Shown here piece by piece: positions 8,673 through 17,152 of a stretch of DNA of 64,000 nucleotides (within the stretch, counting starts at the first letter, position 1; the number at the start of each line of letters is the position of its first letter). Source of the DNA: Oscillospiraceae bacterium (GTDB lineage: Bacteria; Bacillota; Clostridia; Oscillospirales; Oscillospiraceae). The stretch is taken from positions 62,001 to 126,000 of the forward strand of contig CADBJU010000003.1 in NCBI GenBank assembly GCA_902795045.1, read 5' to 3'. A model generated the notes under the pieces. That model had not been told where the DNA came from. It did not search any database and saw nothing but the letters and a program-made list of their open reading frames with translations. A program made the position numbers and the translations under genes.

Positions 8673-11038
8673 GTCTCCTCCTCCGTGTCAGGTCGAATAG
8701 CAATCTTGCGGATAAGGTCCGGGATCATCTTCACCAGCATTCGCAGCGCAAGCCAGAACAGCAGCAGTCCAAGGGAGATGGAGCCGAAAGAGATGCCGAC
8801 GGCGGTGAGTCTGTCCGCAAGCTCCGTAAAGCTGCGCAGCGCGGTCGCGGCGCCGCTCGCGCCGTAAACGAAGACGGCGGCGGCCTCGCAGCCGATCAGC
8901 AGTGCCGCCGCAGCGAGGATGACCGCAAGCGGCAGCGCAAGCAGCAGGCGTCCGAGACTGAAGGTTCCGCCCGATTTCCTTGCCTTCTTTGCCGCTGGGG
9001 CAGCGGATGCCCTTTCGGACCTTGCGGGTGCAGTCTTCACCGGGGCCGTGTCCGCCACAGGCTCATACACGCCCTCCGCGGGAGCATCCCAGTCCGCCTC
9101 GTCCCCCGCGTCCACGATCACGATCTGCTGGGGCTTTGCGGCCCGGACCACGGTACGCGCCTCACCCGGCGCAGTGTACACCACTTCGGCGCTCTCCCGT
9201 TCCGCGGTGTTCTCAGGGGGCGGTGTCACGGTCTCGACAGGGGCATCACTTGGAGCCTCCGTTTGGGCGGGGACAGTCTCGTCGGCGCCGGGCTCGGTTG
9301 CCTGCGCGTCCGGCTTTTCCTCGCCGAAATCATTGGTCAGGCCCATGCGCACCAGCTCGTTGATGGTCTCCTGGTCAGAACGGACAGCCTTGGCCTCCTC
9401 CTGCTTGATGGTGTCCTCATAGACATTGCGCTTCGGCCCCTCCGCCGCAGGCTGGGCGGGTTCTTCCGCGGCCTCCTCCTTCTTTCTGCCGAAGAGGCCC
9501 TTCTTCTTTTTCTCGTTCTTCTTTTTCCGGTCCTTGCTCTCAGGGGGCAGCGCAGATTTTACCTGGCTGTCGTCAAAGCCGTATTTTGCTTCCTCGGCCT
9601 TTTTCTGGGCGGCCTTTCTGCTGATGCTCTTTTTGTAGTCCTCCGCAGTCTGGTTTACGCCCAGCGCTCTGCCGGAAGTGACCGCGTTGACCACGCAGCC
9701 GAGCACACGAGTACCGGATTTGTCGAGCTTCTCGAGAGAGCTCTGGATCTCCGGCAGCGAGGACTCGTCGTAGCCGATGACGAACAGCACCGAATCCGCC
9801 ACCTGATTGAGGCTCAGGGTGCCGGACACGACGCCCACCGGTGGCGCGTCCATGATGACGTACTCATAGCGCTTCTTGAGGTCCTCCACCAGCTCGATGA
9901 GCATGTTGTCCACGTTGATGGCATTATGCTCCAGCACGGAGGGCAGGATGTCCAGATAGCCCGAGAGGGTCGTGATGGCCTCGTCGGCGGTGACATCACC
10001 GCGATAGAGGGCGTTGAGGGAGTGCTCGTAATCCACCTTGTTCAGAAAGAGCGCGCCGAGGTTGGGGTTGCGGGTGTCGAAGTCGATGAGCAGGACCTTG
10101 TGCTCCATGTCGGAAAGCTGGATGGCGAGGTTTGCCGCCACGGTCGTCTTGCCCTCGCCCTCGATGGCCGAGGTCACATAGAAGCACTGGTGCCCTCCCC
10201 TGGCGCCGAGACGGTTGCGCAGGATGTAGGCCGCGGCCGAGAAGTTCTGCACCACGACAGAATTCCCCACATCGCTGCGGGTCATGATGGAGTCCTTGCG
10301 CCTGTAGTAGGCATTGTCGCGCGGGATGACGCCGATGGTCTCCAGGCCGAAGAGCGTCTCCACATCGCGCACATTGTTGAGCGTGGGGTGCATCAGCAGC
10401 TCCACGATCGCAAAACCGACGCCCGCCGCGAAGCCCAGCAGGGTCAGCAGCACGACCTTGTTGTTGCCGCCGCCCACCACGCCGATGAGCTCCGCGTTCG
10501 GCTCGTTGATGATCTCCAGCGAGCCGAGCTGCAGGGTCTCGGGCAGGATATCGCTTGCGTGGCTCAGGATGCTGCGCCAGACCGCAAGGCCCTCCTCGGC
10601 GTTTCGCCAGGTCAGGCGCATCTCCAGGATCTGCGTACTGTTGTACTGCGTGACGGTGATGGCGTTTCGGATCTGGGTGGTGGTGTAGCCGAGGAGCTCG
10701 TTTTCGTTGACCACTTCGTTGAGCACACGTTCGCTGCGCAGTACGTAGCGCACCGCGTCCACCATATCCTCGGCCAGATGGAAGTCGTTGACGTTCGGGG
10801 CATTGTAGCCGCCCACATACTGGCCGTTCGTGTTTTTGGACGTGATGGCGAAGGAGCCGTTGATATTATACGACTGGTAGGAGCTCCGCACGACCGTCAT
10901 GGCCGACAGGATCAGGCCGAAGGTCAGCCCCACCAGAGACAGCGCTACGATGACCATCCATCGCTTCTGCAGCGCGAAGAGCAGGTCGCTCACCCGCACG
11001 CGGATCACGCCGTTTTGTGTCGATTCAGTGCCCTGCAA
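8669..11038 (-). CDS. Wzz chain-length regulator fused to bacterial tyrosine kinase (BY-kinase)
   Basis: 789 aa. TM1 at about 28-48, a Wzz-type extracellular domain to about 190, TM2 at about 194-216, then a P-loop kinase: Walker A SAIEGEGKTT (290-299), Walker A' VLLIDFDTRNP (315-325), Walker B VIMDAPP (394-400). It controls polymer length and cycles by tyrosine phosphorylation in Wzx/Wzy systems. The usual C-terminal Tyr cluster is absent. Instead there is a long Lys-rich then Glu/Pro/Ala-rich linker (about 470-690) and two further TM helices (about 700-722 and 745-765). Start: TTG at 11038, preceded by AGAGGTG at 7 nt. The gene follows the SpaA-bearing protein by 18 bp. Confidence 0.88.
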   Translation of the reverse strand: MQGTESTQNGVIRVRVSDLLFALQKRWMVIVALSLVGLTFGLILSAMTVVRSSYQSYNINGSFAITSKNTNGQYVGGYNAPNVNDFHLAEDMVDAVRYVLRSERVLNEVVNENELLGYTTTQIRNAITVTQYNSTQILEMRLTWRNAEEGLAVWRSILSHASDILPETLQLGSLEIINEPNAELIGVVGGGNNKVVLLTLLGFAAGVGFAIVELLMHPTLNNVRDVETLFGLETIGVIPRDNAYYRRKDSIMTRSDVGNSVVVQNFSAAAYILRNRLGARGGHQCFYVTSAIEGEGKTTVAANLAIQLSDMEHKVLLIDFDTRNPNLGALFLNKVDYEHSLNALYRGDVTADEAITTLSGYLDILPSVLEHNAINVDNMLIELVEDLKKRYEYVIMDAPPVGVVSGTLSLNQVADSVLFVIGYDESSLPEIQSSLEKLDKSGTRVLGCVVNAVTSGRALGVNQTAEDYKKSISRKAAQKKAEEAKYGFDDSQVKSALPPESKDRKKKNEKKKKGLFGRKKEEAAEEPAQPAAEGPKRNVYEDTIKQEEAKAVRSDQETINELVRMGLTNDFGEEKPDAQATEPGADETVPAQTEAPSDAPVETVTPPPENTAERESAEVVYTAPGEARTVVRAAKPQQIVIVDAGDEADWDAPAEGVYEPVADTAPVKTAPARSERASAAPAAKKARKSGGTFSLGRLLLALPLAVILAAAALLIGCEAAAVFVYGASGAATALRSFTELADRLTAVGISFGSISLGLLLFWLALRMLVKMIPDLIRKIAIRPDTEEET

Positions 11039-11056
11039 GGGTAGTCACCTCTTTTT

Positions 11057-12760
11057 TCATGTCTGGTTCTGGATTATTTCCGCGTTCTGTTTTCTCCGTT
11101 TGCGCACCCTGTGAATGATGAACACGGTCAGCAGTACGATAAGCAGCAGGCACAGCGCCGCGTAGATGATGTAGTGAACGATGTAGGAGTCGCGCAGGTT
11201 GATCGTCTGGACCTCCGCGGTGTTGAGCACGCGCACATCGTAGCGGGTTTCCCTGTCGCCGCTCTTGATGAGGTAATAGGCGCCGGGATCGAGCGTCTCC
11301 ATGCTCATGGTGCTGCCGGAGCTGGTCCAGGTGTAGATCAGGCCGTCCCTGTCGGAGTAGAGTGCGAGGTTGATGCCGGGGATCTGCATGTCGCTGAACT
11401 CGTCGGTGATGCCGAACTGCACGCGTATGATGCGGTTGGTGGCCTCCACCATGGCCTCGGCCTCGCCGGACATGTAGCCGTAGGCGTCCACCGGCACAAG
11501 CACTTCGGGCTCGGTGATGCGGTAGTTGCCGACCGCCTCCGTCTGACGGATACGGTAGGTCGTCCCCTTCTCCACCGCGTCGAGGACAAATTTGCCGTTG
11601 GAGTTCGTGGTGATCTCGATGGGCTCGCCGCGGCCGGACAGGACCTCAAACTTCGCGCCCGCAATGCCGCTTTCGGGGTAGAGCTCGTCGTTGAGGGAGA
11701 AGCGGATGCGCATGCGCTGGCTTGCGATGGTCTCGGGTGCGGGCGCCACGGCGGATTTCTTCAGGACCTCCACCGCGGTATCCTCGAGGATGCCCGCGTA
11801 ATACTGCGGGATATCCCGCTCACGCAGGGTGTAGTTGCCGAGATACAGCTCGCCGCTTTCACCGAAGCCGGTCTCGTCGCAGACGATCTCGTCCACGATC
11901 TGGCCGATGCGGTAGCGCAGGGTGCCGTCGGCGGTGATGATGTTCTCCGCCGCCACCACTTCAAAGCTGCCGCCGGAGATCCTGCTGCCGTTTTCGGCGT
12001 CGACCATCTGCACGCGGATCACGTTCTTCGAGGGCATGACCGGCACACGCACGACATAGGGGTCGGGCCAGTCATAGGTATCATTGAGGACAAACTCGAT
12101 GTTCTCCGAACCCTCGTAGCCCTCCGCCTCGGTCAGCTCATGCAGCTCGTAGCTGCCGGCTGCCAGCTTCTCGGGGAAGTAGTAGGTGCCGGTGTCCGTG
12201 GTCTCATAGAAGCGGAAGGACTGGCGTTCGGGGTAATAGGTATTGAGGATCTGGAGGGCGTGGTTCTCGCCGTAGAGCTCGAACTGGACGTTTGCCTCCT
12301 TGACGGTGCGGTCGGTCTCGGCGTCGACAAGCATGACATAGACCGCCGATTTTCTGCCGAGGTCCGGATCGTCGCCCGGGCCTTCGCCCTGGCCGTTGCC
12401 GCCGCCGTCGCCGCCGCCGCTGCCGCCGCCGCTGCCCGGCAGGTCGGGTGTCGGGGTAACGGTGGGAGTGGGCGTGGGTGTGGGTGTGGGCGAGGGCTCA
12501 ATATCGAAGGTCGGGACCGGCGACCAGCCGCCGCCTCCGCCGCCGTCGTCGCCCTTCCAGGTCGCGGTAGGTGTGGGCGTGTTTCCGCCGTCGTCGTCAC
12601 CGTACCAGGGGTCGATCTCATCGTTGTCGGGTATATGTACAAGATACAGACTCAAGAGCAGAATGATGAGCATCAAAATCAGCATCAGCGCGCTGAACAT
12701 ATCAGACGCGGGCTGCCAATAGTTCAGCTCTCCATCGTTCTGCTTGACTTTTTTCTTCAT
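11057..12760 (-). CDS. MotB/ExbD-like membrane anchor with SpaA/prealbumin-type extracellular domains
   Basis: 567 aa. The N-terminus NYWQPASDMFSALMLILMLI (13-32) has the layout of MotB, ExbD and ZorB: a short cytoplasmic tail, an Asp at position 20 at the mouth of a single TM helix, then the outside. A Gly/Pro/Thr-rich flexible stretch follows (about 55-135), then a series of beta-rich SpaA/Cna-B-like units (about 137-510) with repeated G-x-Y-x-L/I-x-E elements. It ends with a second TM helix (about 525-548) and a basic cytoplasmic tail; no LPXTG precedes it. The gene overlaps the MotA/EAL gene by 4 nt. OmpA/peptidoglycan-binding, the usual MotB stator domain, is absent. Inferred role: the extracellular arm of an ion-driven membrane machine. 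Confidence 0.75.
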   Translation of the reverse strand: MKKKVKQNDGELNYWQPASDMFSALMLILMLIILLLSLYLVHIPDNDEIDPWYGDDDGGNTPTPTATWKGDDGGGGGGWSPVPTFDIEPSPTPTPTPTPTVTPTPDLPGSGGGSGGGDGGGNGQGEGPGDDPDLGRKSAVYVMLVDAETDRTVKEANVQFELYGENHALQILNTYYPERQSFRFYETTDTGTYYFPEKLAAGSYELHELTEAEGYEGSENIEFVLNDTYDWPDPYVVRVPVMPSKNVIRVQMVDAENGSRISGGSFEVVAAENIITADGTLRYRIGQIVDEIVCDETGFGESGELYLGNYTLRERDIPQYYAGILEDTAVEVLKKSAVAPAPETIASQRMRIRFSLNDELYPESGIAGAKFEVLSGRGEPIEITTNSNGKFVLDAVEKGTTYRIRQTEAVGNYRITEPEVLVPVDAYGYMSGEAEAMVEATNRIIRVQFGITDEFSDMQIPGINLALYSDRDGLIYTWTSSGSTMSMETLDPGAYYLIKSGDRETRYDVRVLNTAEVQTINLRDSYIVHYIIYAALCLLLIVLLTVFIIHRVRKRRKQNAEIIQNQT

Positions 12761-14328
12761 TGCTTGCTTTCCCCTGAAATCTGCTTTTCAAACTCTTCCA
12801 CGGGGATGGGTCTTGAAAGGTAGAAGCCCTGGCCCTCCGAGCAGCCGCATCTGCGCAGCATGGTCAGCTGCTCCATGCTTTCGATGCCCTCCACCGCGAC
12901 ATTGATGTTGATCTTCCTTGCCTGCTCAAACACGGCGTTGAGCGCGCCCTGGTTCTGTCTGCCGTCGAAGCGGCGCAGATCGAGCTTGAGCACGTCGACG
13001 GTAAGCCGGTCGATGGTGCTCAGGGAGATGTAGTCGCCGTTGAAGCCGTCCATGATGACACGAAAGCCAAGCTGACGCAGCTTTTCCTCGGTCTCGAGCA
13101 CGGACTGCGGGGATTCGAGATAGGCATTCTCCGCGATCTCCACCTCCAGATAACGGGGCGGGATGCGGTACTTCTTGAGCATCTCCTCCAAAAAGCCCGC
13201 AAGGTCCATCGCCAGGATATCGGTCTTGGTGGCGTTGATGGCCAGGGGCATGGGGCGCACGCCGTTGTCGATCCAGCGGCGGATGGTGGCGAAGACGCTC
13301 TCCCAGATATACTGGTCAAGCTTGGTGATATAGCCGTTTTTTTCGAGGATGGGGATGAACACCGCCGGGGACACGGTGCCGAGCTTGCCGTGGTTCCAGC
13401 GCACCAGGGCCTCGCCGCCGATGACCTTGCGGGTATTGAGATCGTGCTTGGTCTGCAGGTAGAACACAAACTCGCCGCTGCGCATGCCCTCAAGGATCTG
13501 GGGCATGAGGATCTGCTCGTTGCTGCCGGCGGACGCGGGGGCGCCGCTGCCGATCTGGCCGGAGGCGGAGAAGCCCGTGTTCTTGGGCAGGCGCTCGAGA
13601 AGCTCGGTGATCTGCTTGAGCTCTTTCTGCTCGCGGTATCGGACCTGGTCACTCACGGGCGGGATGACGTTTTTATGGAACTCTTCCGTGAAAAGGCCCA
13701 GGTTGCGGCGCAGCATGTTCCAGGAGATGCGGTAGATGATGTTGAACATGAGCGACAGGATCATGCCGGCGATGGAGGTGTAGAATGCAACCTGAATACC
13801 GCTCAGCAGCGTCTGCACACTCGTCAGGGCGATGTCGATCGAGCTGAAGCCGATGCCGCGGATACCGATCAGCAGGCCGATGAAGGTGCCCAGAATGCCG
13901 AGACCGGTCAGGGTGCCGGGGATCTGGAGCACGACGTTCTGCCAGGAGCGCAGGGCGAGGATGTCCTCGTTGATATAGTCCTCGATATCCGTCAGGGCCT
14001 GGCCGGATTCGCGCTGCACCTGGACCTTCTCCCGGTAGTCGCTGAACAGTCCGTCCAGCGTGCGCTGGTGGAAGAAATCCTCGATCTGGGACATGACGGA
14101 CCAGGTGGAGCTTGTCTGTACCTCCAGTGCCCTCTCTATATTGTTCAGTCCCGTTTCAAAGGCGCGGTAATACGCCACCACCGGCAGTATGCCGAGTACC
14201 ACGCCCGCCAGCACGATGCACTCCATGATGACGATGAACACCGTGGAAATGTTGTCCGGGGCGTATGAGGTCAGCACAATGCCGCCGATCAGGATAAAAA
14301 TAACCAGCGTATAAATCAGTCTTCGCAT
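12757..14328 (-). CDS. MotA/TolQ/ExbB-like channel protein fused to an EAL (c-di-GMP) domain
   Basis: 523 aa. TM helices at about 4-22 and 30-52, a cytoplasmic helical segment, then a MotA/TolQ/ExbB core: LQIPGTLTGLGILGTFIGLL (134-153) and FYTSIAGMILSLMFNIIY (182-199). A Gly/Ser/Ala linker (about 250-272) leads to a full EAL domain (about 275-518). Visible EAL residues: E306 of GGEALVRW, N365, E400, D427, K448, E480 and Q500. The DDFG motif reads DGFN (427-430), so one metal-binding Asp is lost and c-di-GMP may be sensed rather than cleaved. GTAGGAG precedes ATG 14328. It is the first gene of the exopolysaccharide operon and overlaps the MotB-like gene (ATGA). Confidence 0.83.
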   Translation of the reverse strand: MRRLIYTLVIFILIGGIVLTSYAPDNISTVFIVIMECIVLAGVVLGILPVVAYYRAFETGLNNIERALEVQTSSTWSVMSQIEDFFHQRTLDGLFSDYREKVQVQRESGQALTDIEDYINEDILALRSWQNVVLQIPGTLTGLGILGTFIGLLIGIRGIGFSSIDIALTSVQTLLSGIQVAFYTSIAGMILSLMFNIIYRISWNMLRRNLGLFTEEFHKNVIPPVSDQVRYREQKELKQITELLERLPKNTGFSASGQIGSGAPASAGSNEQILMPQILEGMRSGEFVFYLQTKHDLNTRKVIGGEALVRWNHGKLGTVSPAVFIPILEKNGYITKLDQYIWESVFATIRRWIDNGVRPMPLAINATKTDILAMDLAGFLEEMLKKYRIPPRYLEVEIAENAYLESPQSVLETEEKLRQLGFRVIMDGFNGDYISLSTIDRLTVDVLKLDLRRFDGRQNQGALNAVFEQARKININVAVEGIESMEQLTMLRRCGCSEGQGFYLSRPIPVEEFEKQISGESKQ

Positions 14329-14525
14329 AATGATCTCCTACCTGTCCAATTCTCCGGGTTGGCTTTTTTCAGATTGCAAAAGCGCCTGTGCCGGGTGATA
14401 TCCGGTACATGCAGTCAAATGTGTATTTGTTACCATATTTTGTTATGTGCTTCAAGAGCGATTTTGCACGGCACGCCGGAGGGGACGGCGCCGACGCGCA
14501 CTTCAACGCATACTATTACTTATGT
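14329..14525 (-). other. Long untranslated leader of the exopolysaccharide operon
   Basis: About 190 nt between the predicted start site and the first gene. It has short GC-rich hairpins (around 14468-14498) and ends in a strong ribosome binding site (GTAGGAG, about 14334-14340). No gene and no recognised riboswitch. Confidence 0.4.
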
Positions 14526-14554
14526 AGTATACCACCTTCGGATAACGCTTGCAA
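14526..14554 (-). promoter_or_regulatory. Promoter of the exopolysaccharide operon
   Basis: On the minus strand TTGCAA (14554-14549) and TATACT (14531-14526) are separated by exactly 17 nt, a good sigma-A promoter. It leaves a leader of about 190 nt before the MotA/EAL start. I see no riboswitch class that I can name in that leader. Confidence 0.72.
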
Positions 14555-14664
14555 CCAATTTTTTTCAATTAATTACAAATTTTCTTCATTTCAGCTTCGT
14601 TATGCGGTTTCGCTCCGTTTTCTCCGTTTTCCATCGTTTCCAGACAATCCATGCCGCAAGCGGA

Positions 14665-14693
14665 TTGCATTTTTGCGCACGATCCTGTATAAT
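14665..14693 (+). promoter_or_regulatory. Promoter of the peptide ABC transporter operon
   Basis: TTGCAT (14665-14670) and a perfect TATAAT (14688-14693) are 17 nt apart, about 145 nt upstream of the SBP start. The stacked palindromes at 14726-14811 fall inside the resulting leader. Confidence 0.75.
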
Positions 14694-14725
14694 GCTTTGA
14701 TGTAAAAAGAAGCTCTAGGGCTCAT

Positions 14726-14811
14726 CACTTGCGGGGTACCCCGCAAGTGCTTTTCCCGCGGCGGGAAAAGCACGCCCCTTCGCTTATTAACCGCCCAAGG
14801 GCGTTTAATAA
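14726..14811 (+). repeat. Three stacked palindromes in the peptide-transporter leader
   Basis: 14726-14749 is a perfect 24-nt palindrome centred on GGTACC. 14747-14773 is a perfect 13+1+13 inverted repeat (arm GTGCTTTTCCCGC) that shares its first bases with the first. 14784-14811 is a 13-nt-arm hairpin with one mismatch around CCGCCCAAGGGCG. They lie between the promoter and the ribosome binding site, so they would be transcribed as consecutive hairpins. Confidence 0.85.
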
Positions 14812-14837
14812 AAAATCTTTAGGAGGAATCCGAAACA

Positions 14838-16895
14838 ATGAGCAAAGCAAGCAAACGGCTCCTGGCACTCACCCTGGCACTGGTCATGGTGCTCGGCCTG
14901 GCGGCCTGCGGAAAAACAGCTCCCACCGCCACTGAGGCCCCCGCGCCCAGTGAGGCCCCCGCGCCTTCTGAGGCCCCTGCGCCCACTGAGGCCCCTGCGG
15001 CTGAACCTGCGGTCAAGGCCGGCACCGACACCTACTCCATGATCGACAACTTCGATATCACCACGCTGGACTATCTGTACAACAACAAGTCCTCCAACGG
15101 CGATTACACCTCGAACTTCATCGAGGGCCTGCTGACCCAGGATCCCCACGGCAAGCTGGTCCCCGGCATGGCCAAAGAATGGTCCTGCAACGAGGACGCC
15201 TCCGAGTGGACCTTCATCATCCGTGACGACGCCGTCTGGTCCACCAGCAGCGGTGAAGAGTATGACGCCGTCACCGCCGAGGACTTTGTCACCGGCCTCA
15301 AGCACGCCGCCGATGTCAAGTCCGAGACCCTCGGCCTGGTCGCTGACCTGATCGTCGGTCTGCGCGCTTACTCCGAAGGCACCGGCACCTGGGAAGACGT
15401 CGGCGTCAAGGCCGACGGCGACACCCTGACCTACACCCTCACCGGCCCTGTCGGCTACTTTGACGGCATGACCACCTACTCCATCCTCTTCCCCGCCAAC
15501 GCCGAGTTCCTGGAATCCAAGGGCGCGGACTTCGGTGCCGTCACCCCCGACTCCATCCTCTACAACGGCTGCTATATTCTGAGCTCTCTCGTCCCCTCCC
15601 AGGAGGTCCGCTTCGACGCAAACCCCAACTACTATGACGCGGACAACGTGAAGGTCCAGCATGTGGTCGTGACCTACACCAACGCCGAGGATCCCGCCCA
15701 GGGCTTCAACATGTTCGTCAACGGTGAGGTCTCCTCCGCCCGCATCAACGCCTCCCTGCCCGATGTGGTCGCAAAGGCCAACGAGCTCTACCCCGACAAC
15801 CAGTTCAAGAGCCTGACCACCGCCACCTCCTACTGGGGCGCCTTCAACTGGGACCGCCGCCTGTACGCCCTGTACAACGATCCCTCCGTCTCCACCACCT
15901 CCAAGACCACCGAGGAGCAGAAGAACGATACCCGCACCGCCATCCTCAACGCAAACTTCCGCCGCGCGGTCTACGCCGCCTACTCCGCCCACGCCGTCCA
16001 GGCCATCACCAACGGTGAGGAGAACGCCGACGATACCCTGCGCAATACCCTCGTCCCCTACACCTTTGCCACCACCTCCGACGGCCGCTCCTACGGCGCC
16101 ATCGTGACCAAGTATGTGGAAGAGCTGGTGCCCGAGTACGCCGGCATCGACCTCAACGACGGCCATGACGCATGGTACAATCCCGAGCTTGCCAAGGTCT
16201 TCGCCGAGAAGGCCAAGGAAGAGCTGGGCGACTCCATCAGCGCCTGGCCCGTGCACCTCGATGTGCCCGTGTACGCCTCCAACGAGAACCAGAAGAACAT
16301 GCAGCTTGCCATGCAGAAGTCCATTGACGACGCCATCGGCGATTACGTCAAGGTCGACCTGCAGTTCCTCGAGGGCGACTCCTCCGTCTACTACTCCGCC
16401 TTCTACAACCAGCCCGACGGCGTGTCCAACTCCATCGACCTGGTCTTCGGCGCAGGCTGGGGTCCCGACTACGGCGATCCGCTGACCTATATCCACTGCT
16501 TTGACATCCACGACGGCGACATGCTCAACTACTCCGGCATCAACTACGAGAGCCAGGGTCAGGACGCCGAGCAGAAGGCCGTCCTGAAGGCCATCGGTCT
16601 GGAGGACATCCAGGCTGTGGTCGACGAGGCCTCCGCCGCCACCGGCGACGAGCGCATCGAGCTCTTTGCCAAGGCCGAGGCCATGCTGCTGACCGAAGGC
16701 ATCCTGCGTCCCTACTCCACCAGAGGCGCGACCCTCGGCGTGAGCAAGGTCGTCCCCTTCTCCGCCGCCTACGGCCTCTACGGCCAGGCCGCCTACAATG
16801 CCGTTCCTTACTTCAAGTACATGGAGCTGCAGGACACCCCCGTCCTCGCCGCCGACTACTACGCTGCCAAGGAAGCCTGGCTTAAGGGCGAATGA
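14838..16895 (+). CDS. Peptide ABC transporter substrate-binding lipoprotein (SBP family 5)
   Basis: 685 aa. Lipoprotein signal with lipobox LGLAAC (Cys about 23), then a tandem Ala/Pro/Ser/Glu spacer (repeats of APSEAP/APTEAP, about 30-57), then a full SBP_bac_5 domain: YNNKSSNGDYTSNFIEGLL, LVPGMAKEW, DDAVWS, and a C-terminal EAMLLTEGI segment. It captures oligopeptides outside the membrane for the permease and ATPases encoded next. AGGAGG lies just upstream of ATG 14838. Codon use is extremely C-ending, which suggests high expression. A strong hairpin after it (16921-16955) may make it the most abundant product of the operon. Confidence 0.93.
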   Translation: MSKASKRLLALTLALVMVLGLAACGKTAPTATEAPAPSEAPAPSEAPAPTEAPAAEPAVKAGTDTYSMIDNFDITTLDYLYNNKSSNGDYTSNFIEGLLTQDPHGKLVPGMAKEWSCNEDASEWTFIIRDDAVWSTSSGEEYDAVTAEDFVTGLKHAADVKSETLGLVADLIVGLRAYSEGTGTWEDVGVKADGDTLTYTLTGPVGYFDGMTTYSILFPANAEFLESKGADFGAVTPDSILYNGCYILSSLVPSQEVRFDANPNYYDADNVKVQHVVVTYTNAEDPAQGFNMFVNGEVSSARINASLPDVVAKANELYPDNQFKSLTTATSYWGAFNWDRRLYALYNDPSVSTTSKTTEEQKNDTRTAILNANFRRAVYAAYSAHAVQAITNGEENADDTLRNTLVPYTFATTSDGRSYGAIVTKYVEELVPEYAGIDLNDGHDAWYNPELAKVFAEKAKEELGDSISAWPVHLDVPVYASNENQKNMQLAMQKSIDDAIGDYVKVDLQFLEGDSSVYYSAFYNQPDGVSNSIDLVFGAGWGPDYGDPLTYIHCFDIHDGDMLNYSGINYESQGQDAEQKAVLKAIGLEDIQAVVDEASAATGDERIELFAKAEAMLLTEGILRPYSTRGATLGVSKVVPFSAAYGLYGQAAYNAVPYFKYMELQDTPVLAADYYAAKEAWLKGE

Positions 16896-16920
16896 TTCTT
16901 CTTACGCATTGACCCAAAAT

Positions 16921-16957
16921 GGGGGAGCCGGATTGCTCTCTGGCTCCCCCGCTTTTT
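16921..16957 (+). terminator. Hairpin with T-tract after the SBP gene
   Basis: GGGGGAGCC (16921-16929) pairs with GGCTCCCCC (16942-16950), followed by GCTTTTTC. It fits a partial terminator that sets SBP expression above that of the permease genes. Confidence 0.75.
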
Positions 16958-16993
16958 CAAAGCATCTCATGGCATTCTTTTACAGCACCCCCT

Positions 16994-17106
16994 GTCATTT
17001 TGAGCACCCTGTCATTTTGAGCACTCCCCTGTCATTCTGAGCGAAGCGAAGAATCTTCCGGTTTTTGCAAGCCCGCGGAGAGATCCTTCGCTTCGCTCAG
17101 GATGAC
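16994..17106. repeat. Dispersed palindromic repeat (GTCATTCTGAGC type) with truncated tandem starts
   Basis: 17031-17106 is a large inverted repeat: GTCATTCTGAGCGAAGCGAA at the left end and its near complement ending CGCTCAGGATGAC at the right. Just before it are two broken copies of the left end (GTCATTTTGAGCA at about 16994 and 17011). This motif type is widespread in bacterial intergenic DNA. It sits between the SBP gene and the first permease gene. Confidence 0.85.
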
Positions 17107-17152
17107 AATATAAACGTGATGACAATACAAACGTTAGGAGGCGACACCTTCT

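Noticed and set aside
9263-12823. Long plus-strand frames opposite the kinase and SpaA genes.
   Set aside because: They mirror real minus-strand genes that have clear domains; the translations are low-complexity and without motifs.
11057-14328. Zorya-type anti-phage system (ZorA/ZorB).
   Set aside because: The ZorB-like partner lacks the OmpA domain and carries SpaA units. No ZorC/D/E genes are present, and the context is polysaccharide synthesis.
11057-14328. Flagellar stator MotA/MotB.
   Set aside because: No flagellar genes nearby, no peptidoglycan-binding domain, and the EAL fusion is not part of flagellar MotA.
14329-14525. A c-di-GMP riboswitch in the EPS leader (tempting given the EAL domain).
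   Set aside because: I could not find the conserved GEMM-I or GEMM-II core. A covariance-model scan would settle it.
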